This document shows, piece after piece, positions 7,429-9,790 of a DNA stretch of 9,790 nt. Every line of letters begins with the position of its first letter. The stretch's first letter is position 1. Origin of the DNA: Alphaproteobacteria bacterium (GTDB lineage Bacteria > Pseudomonadota > Alphaproteobacteria > ATCC43930 > CGMCC-115725); NCBI GenBank assembly GCA_005884825.1, contig VAZT01000376.1:1-9790 (forward strand). The letters run 5' to 3'. The notes below the pieces were generated by a model, which searched no databases, was not told where the DNA came from, and saw only the letters and a list, made by a program, of their open reading frames with translations. The position numbers and the translations under genes were made by a program.

Positions 7429-7710
7429 ATGTTCCGGGTCTTCCTCACTGTCGTCCTGCCGCTCCTTCTGCCCACCGCGCTGTATCTGCTGTGGGTCGGC
7501 ACTTTCGGAGCGGAGCGTGGCGGGAATGCAGTGCGGTGGACGGCCGTCCCATGGATCTGGCTCGCCGGTGCGGGTGTCGTGCTGTTGGCGATCGTGCTCT
7601 TCGTCGTAACCGTCCATTTCGGCTCGCCGCAACAAGGGAGCTACGTGCCGCCGCGCTGGGAAGGCGACCGCATCGTACCCGGGCACATGGAACCCAGACC
7701 AAGCCGATGA
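7429..7710 (+). CDS. DUF6111 family small membrane protein
   Basis: A 93-residue protein with two predicted membrane helices: residues 4-23 (VFLTVVLPLLLPTALYLLWV) and about 43-65 (WIWLAGAGVVLLAIVLFVVTV). A hydrophilic C-terminal tail follows, SYVPPRWEGDRIVPGHMEP. The combination of an LPLLLPTxLYLLW helix with a YVPPR...G.RIVPGH tail is what I recognise as DUF6111, a small alphaproteobacterial family without known function. It is nearly always placed just before the CCA nucleotidyltransferase gene, as here, and overlaps it by four bases (ATGA), so the two are probably translationally coupled. Nothing in the sequence links it to tRNA processing; the conserved pairing is the only clue. Confidence 0.8.
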   Translation: MFRVFLTVVLPLLLPTALYLLWVGTFGAERGGNAVRWTAVPWIWLAGAGVVLLAIVLFVVTVHFGSPQQGSYVPPRWEGDRIVPGHMEPRPSR

Positions 7711-8957
7711 CCGCGAGTGATCATCCGCTCCGGATCGAACCGCAGCCCTGGATGGTTGACCCGGCGACATTGGCCGTGCTCGAAGCGCTCGCCGCCGGCG
7801 AGGCGCAGGCGCGATTTGTCGGCGGCTCGGTCCGCGACGCCTTACTCGGCCAGCGGATTGGCGACATCGATATCGCCACGCCGGCGCCGCCGGAGCGCGT
7901 AATCGAGCTGTTGGAGAAGCGCGGCATCAAGGTCGTGCCGACCGGTCTTGCCCACGGCACCGTAACCGCGATTGCCGGCACCCCGCCGCGCCATTTCGAG
8001 ATCACCACCTTGCGGCGCGACGTCGAGACTTACGGCCGCCGCGCCCGCGTCGCCTTCGACGCCGACTGGGCGGCCGATGCGGCCCGGCGCGACTTCACGA
8101 TCAACGCGATTTTTCTCGATCCCGACGGCACGGTGCATGATCCGGTCGGAGGCCTCGCCGATTTGCAGGCGGGCCGGGTGCGATTTGTCGGCGACCCCGC
8201 GACGCGCATCGCCGAGGATGTGTTGCGGATCCTGCGTTACTATAGGTTCGAGGCGCGCTTCGGCGCCGGTCTCGGTGATCCGCACGCGCGCGCCGCCTGC
8301 CGTGCCCTGGCCCATCTACTGCCCACCCTCTCCGCCGAGCGGGTGGCGCAGGAGTTAGTGAAGCTGCTTGAGACTTCCGACCCCATCGCGGCGTTGCGGA
8401 TGATGGTGGAAGACGGTGTGCTCTCGGTGATCCTGCCGGAGGCGCGCCGGCTCGACCGGCTGCGGCATATGATCGCGATCGAGCCGGAACCCGATCCGCT
8501 GCGGCGTCTGGCCGCGCTGATCGAGGTCGACGGCGCCGGAGCCGTCACGCTCGCGGAGCGCCTGCGTTTCTCGAATGCGTGGCGCGACCGGCTCCACGGT
8601 CTTGCGGCACCATGGCGCATCGACCCGTCGGCGGACATTGCCGCTCAGCGCCGCGCTCTCTATCAGCTCGGCGCCGAGCGTTACCGCGACATCGTTCTGC
8701 TGTTGGCGGCGGAAGGAGCGATGAGCCGGGACCGGCTTGCCGAACTGCTGACCTTCGCCCGCAAGTGGACGCCCGCGGCATTTCCCCTCGCCGGCCGGGA
8801 TGTCACCGCCCTCGGCATCCCGCCAGGCCCTCGTGTCGGCCGGCTGCTCGACGCGACACGCGAGTGGTGGGAGGCGGGCGACTTCGCGGCCGACCGTGCC
8901 GCCTGTCTCGCCCATCTGAAGGAGCTTGCCGCCACGGGCATCGAATTGCGCGGGTGA
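7707..8957 (+). CDS. cca: CCA tRNA nucleotidyltransferase (class II)
   Basis: A 416-residue cytosolic enzyme that adds or repairs the 3'-terminal CCA of tRNAs using CTP and ATP, without a nucleic-acid template. The class II nucleotidyltransferase head is complete: GGSVRD at residues 39-44, catalytic carboxylates in GDIDIATP (Asp53, Asp55), the strand HFEITTLRRDV at 96-105, RRDFTINA at 127-134, DPVGG at 145-149 and EDVLRILR at 170-177. The C-terminal half is the helical neck/body region, and length is normal for alphaproteobacteria. The start ATG 7707 overlaps the DUF6111 stop TGA, and the reading upstream in this frame (back to 7491) is the shadow of that gene. No separate A-adding or CC-adding partner is in the window, so full CCA addition is assumed. 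Confidence 0.96.
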   Translation: MTASDHPLRIEPQPWMVDPATLAVLEALAAGEAQARFVGGSVRDALLGQRIGDIDIATPAPPERVIELLEKRGIKVVPTGLAHGTVTAIAGTPPRHFEITTLRRDVETYGRRARVAFDADWAADAARRDFTINAIFLDPDGTVHDPVGGLADLQAGRVRFVGDPATRIAEDVLRILRYYRFEARFGAGLGDPHARAACRALAHLLPTLSAERVAQELVKLLETSDPIAALRMMVEDGVLSVILPEARRLDRLRHMIAIEPEPDPLRRLAALIEVDGAGAVTLAERLRFSNAWRDRLHGLAAPWRIDPSADIAAQRRALYQLGAERYRDIVLLLAAEGAMSRDRLAELLTFARKWTPAAFPLAGRDVTALGIPPGPRVGRLLDATREWWEAGDFAADRAACLAHLKELAATGIELRG

Positions 8958-8984
8958 TACGCGGCGGCGAGTGACGGATCTGCG

Positions 8985-9733
8985 ATGATGGCGGAAACGG
9001 GAATCCCTCCAACGAGCCTGACCAGCGGGGCGGTCGCCATTCTTGCGACTGCCGATCCGGCAGCAAAGGCCTCGGCCAGCCGGCGGCTCGCAGAGATGTG
9101 GGAGGCCGGAGGGCTCGATGTCGGGGATTCGGTTCCGACTCCGCGCCCGGCGCGGCCCGAGCGGCCGCAGCTGCGCCCGCCGAAAGAGATGCCGAAGCGG
9201 CGGGCTTTCGGCTCGCCGGCGGGGCGCATCGCGCTCCTCCACGCCCTCGCGCATATCGAGCTCAACGCGATCGATCTCGCCTGGGACATCATCGCGCGGT
9301 TCTCGCGGGAACCGCTGCCCCGCGCCTTCTTCGACGATTGGGTCGGCGTGGCTGCGCAGGAGGCGGTTCATTTCGAGCTTCTGGCGCAGCGGCTCGCCGA
9401 TTTTGGAGCCTGCTACGGCGACCTGCCCGCCCATGACGGCCTGTGGGAATCGGCTGCCGCGACGGCCGAGTCGGCGATTCGGAAAGCGCTACTGTGCTGC
9501 GCCGCATCTATCGCGACGAGATCGATCATGTCGCAGCCGGAGTGCGCTGGTTCGACGAACTCTGCCGCGCTCGCGGCCTCGTTCCGGATGAGACGTTCCA
9601 ACAGCTTGTGCCGCGCTATTTCAAGGGCGAGTTGAAGCCGCCCTTCAACCACGAGGCCCGCGCCGCCGCCGGGTTTCCCGCGCGCTACTACGAGCCGCTT
9701 CTCCGGGGCGGCGTTCCGCTTCTTCATGGATGA
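8985..9733 (+). pseudogene. DUF455 ferritin-like protein, broken by an out-of-frame gap near 9468
   Basis: Two frames together make a DUF455 protein. From ATG 8985 the first 161 residues include GRIALLHALAHIELNAIDLAWDI (His90, Glu92), then EAVHFELL (Glu126, His129) and AHDGLWESAAATA, typical ferritin-like metal-ligand helices. Homology stops at about 9467, and this frame runs on as unrelated sequence to 9635. The adjacent frame resumes within a few bases with GDSESATVLRRIYRDEIDH (from about 9473) and continues through YFKGELKPPFNHEARAAAGFPARYYEPLL to TGA 9731-9733. Family members as I recall them have about 30 residues between these points, including a helix with an LEARGLD motif that supplies another metal ligand, and it is absent here. 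DUF455 function is not settled; some relatives are annotated as MiaE-like. It starts 27 bases after cca and may be co-transcribed. Either an assembly gap or a recent deletion. Confidence 0.8.
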
Positions 9734-9790
9734 TCCGGGCGAGCTCGGGCTGGCGCCCCAGCAGCTCGCGAAAATCGACGATGTCGAGGA
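9645..9790 (-). CDS. C-terminal tail of a probable cyclic-nucleotide-binding-domain protein (5' part beyond window)
   Basis: A 47-codon frame enters from the right edge and ends at TGA 9647-9645. It reads LDIVDFRELLGRQPELARII followed by a basic, Glu/Arg-rich tail. The pattern of a short strand, a DFRELL helix start, PELA.II and a charged tail is what the last helix of cyclic-nucleotide-binding domains looks like, for example at the end of bacterial cyclic-nucleotide-gated channels. Only the tail is visible, so the domain and the full protein type are a guess; another transporter or regulator is possible. It is convergent with the DUF455 gene and overlaps its last 89 bases. A short tail could equally be a chance open frame in this GC-rich sequence. 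Confidence 0.42.
   Translation of the reverse strand, partial: LDIVDFRELLGRQPELARIIHEEAERRPGEAARSSARETRRRRGPRG

Noticed and set aside
8355..9434. 359-codon open frame on the minus strand
   Set aside because: Antisense to the well-supported cca and DUF455 genes; Arg-rich and without family resemblance.

Overview
The window is dense, GC-rich bacterial chromosome. Gene content and residue-level resemblance point to an alphaproteobacterium, probably near Rhodospirillales or Hyphomicrobiales; the order cannot be fixed from this sequence alone. Two operon-like gene sets diverge from a short intergenic region at about 6121-6196.

Left arm (minus strand, 6120 down to the left edge): a MoxR-type AAA+ ATPase, a DUF58 protein, a large membrane protein with a BatA-like N-terminus and a C-terminal DUF4159 domain, and a membrane-anchored protein with VWA-like and glutamine-amidotransferase-like regions that runs off the left edge. 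The genes are joined by 4-base stop/start overlaps, except for a gap of about 180 bases between DUF58 and the DUF4159 gene. That gap holds a nested palindromic repeat. This is the MoxR/VWA type of cassette, usually linked to envelope or metal/chaperone functions but poorly characterised in this lineage.

Right arm (plus strand, 6197 to 9733): a DUF1285 protein, a Nudix hydrolase of the CoA-pyrophosphatase type, a small DUF6111 membrane protein, CCA tRNA nucleotidyltransferase and a DUF455 ferritin-like protein. Spacing is tight (37, 7, -4 and 27 bases). At the right edge a minus-strand reading frame enters that looks like the C-terminal tail of a cyclic-nucleotide-binding-domain protein. It overlaps the end of the DUF455 gene.

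The most striking observation is that three genes (moxR, the DUF4159 gene and the DUF455 gene) show the same lesion. Well-conserved flanks are joined out of frame, and by recall of the families a block of roughly 30-55 codons is missing at each join. The flanks carry no other decay. Either the assembly lost short GC-rich segments, or these are three very recent deletions. No clearly new defence, mobile or biosynthetic system is visible.
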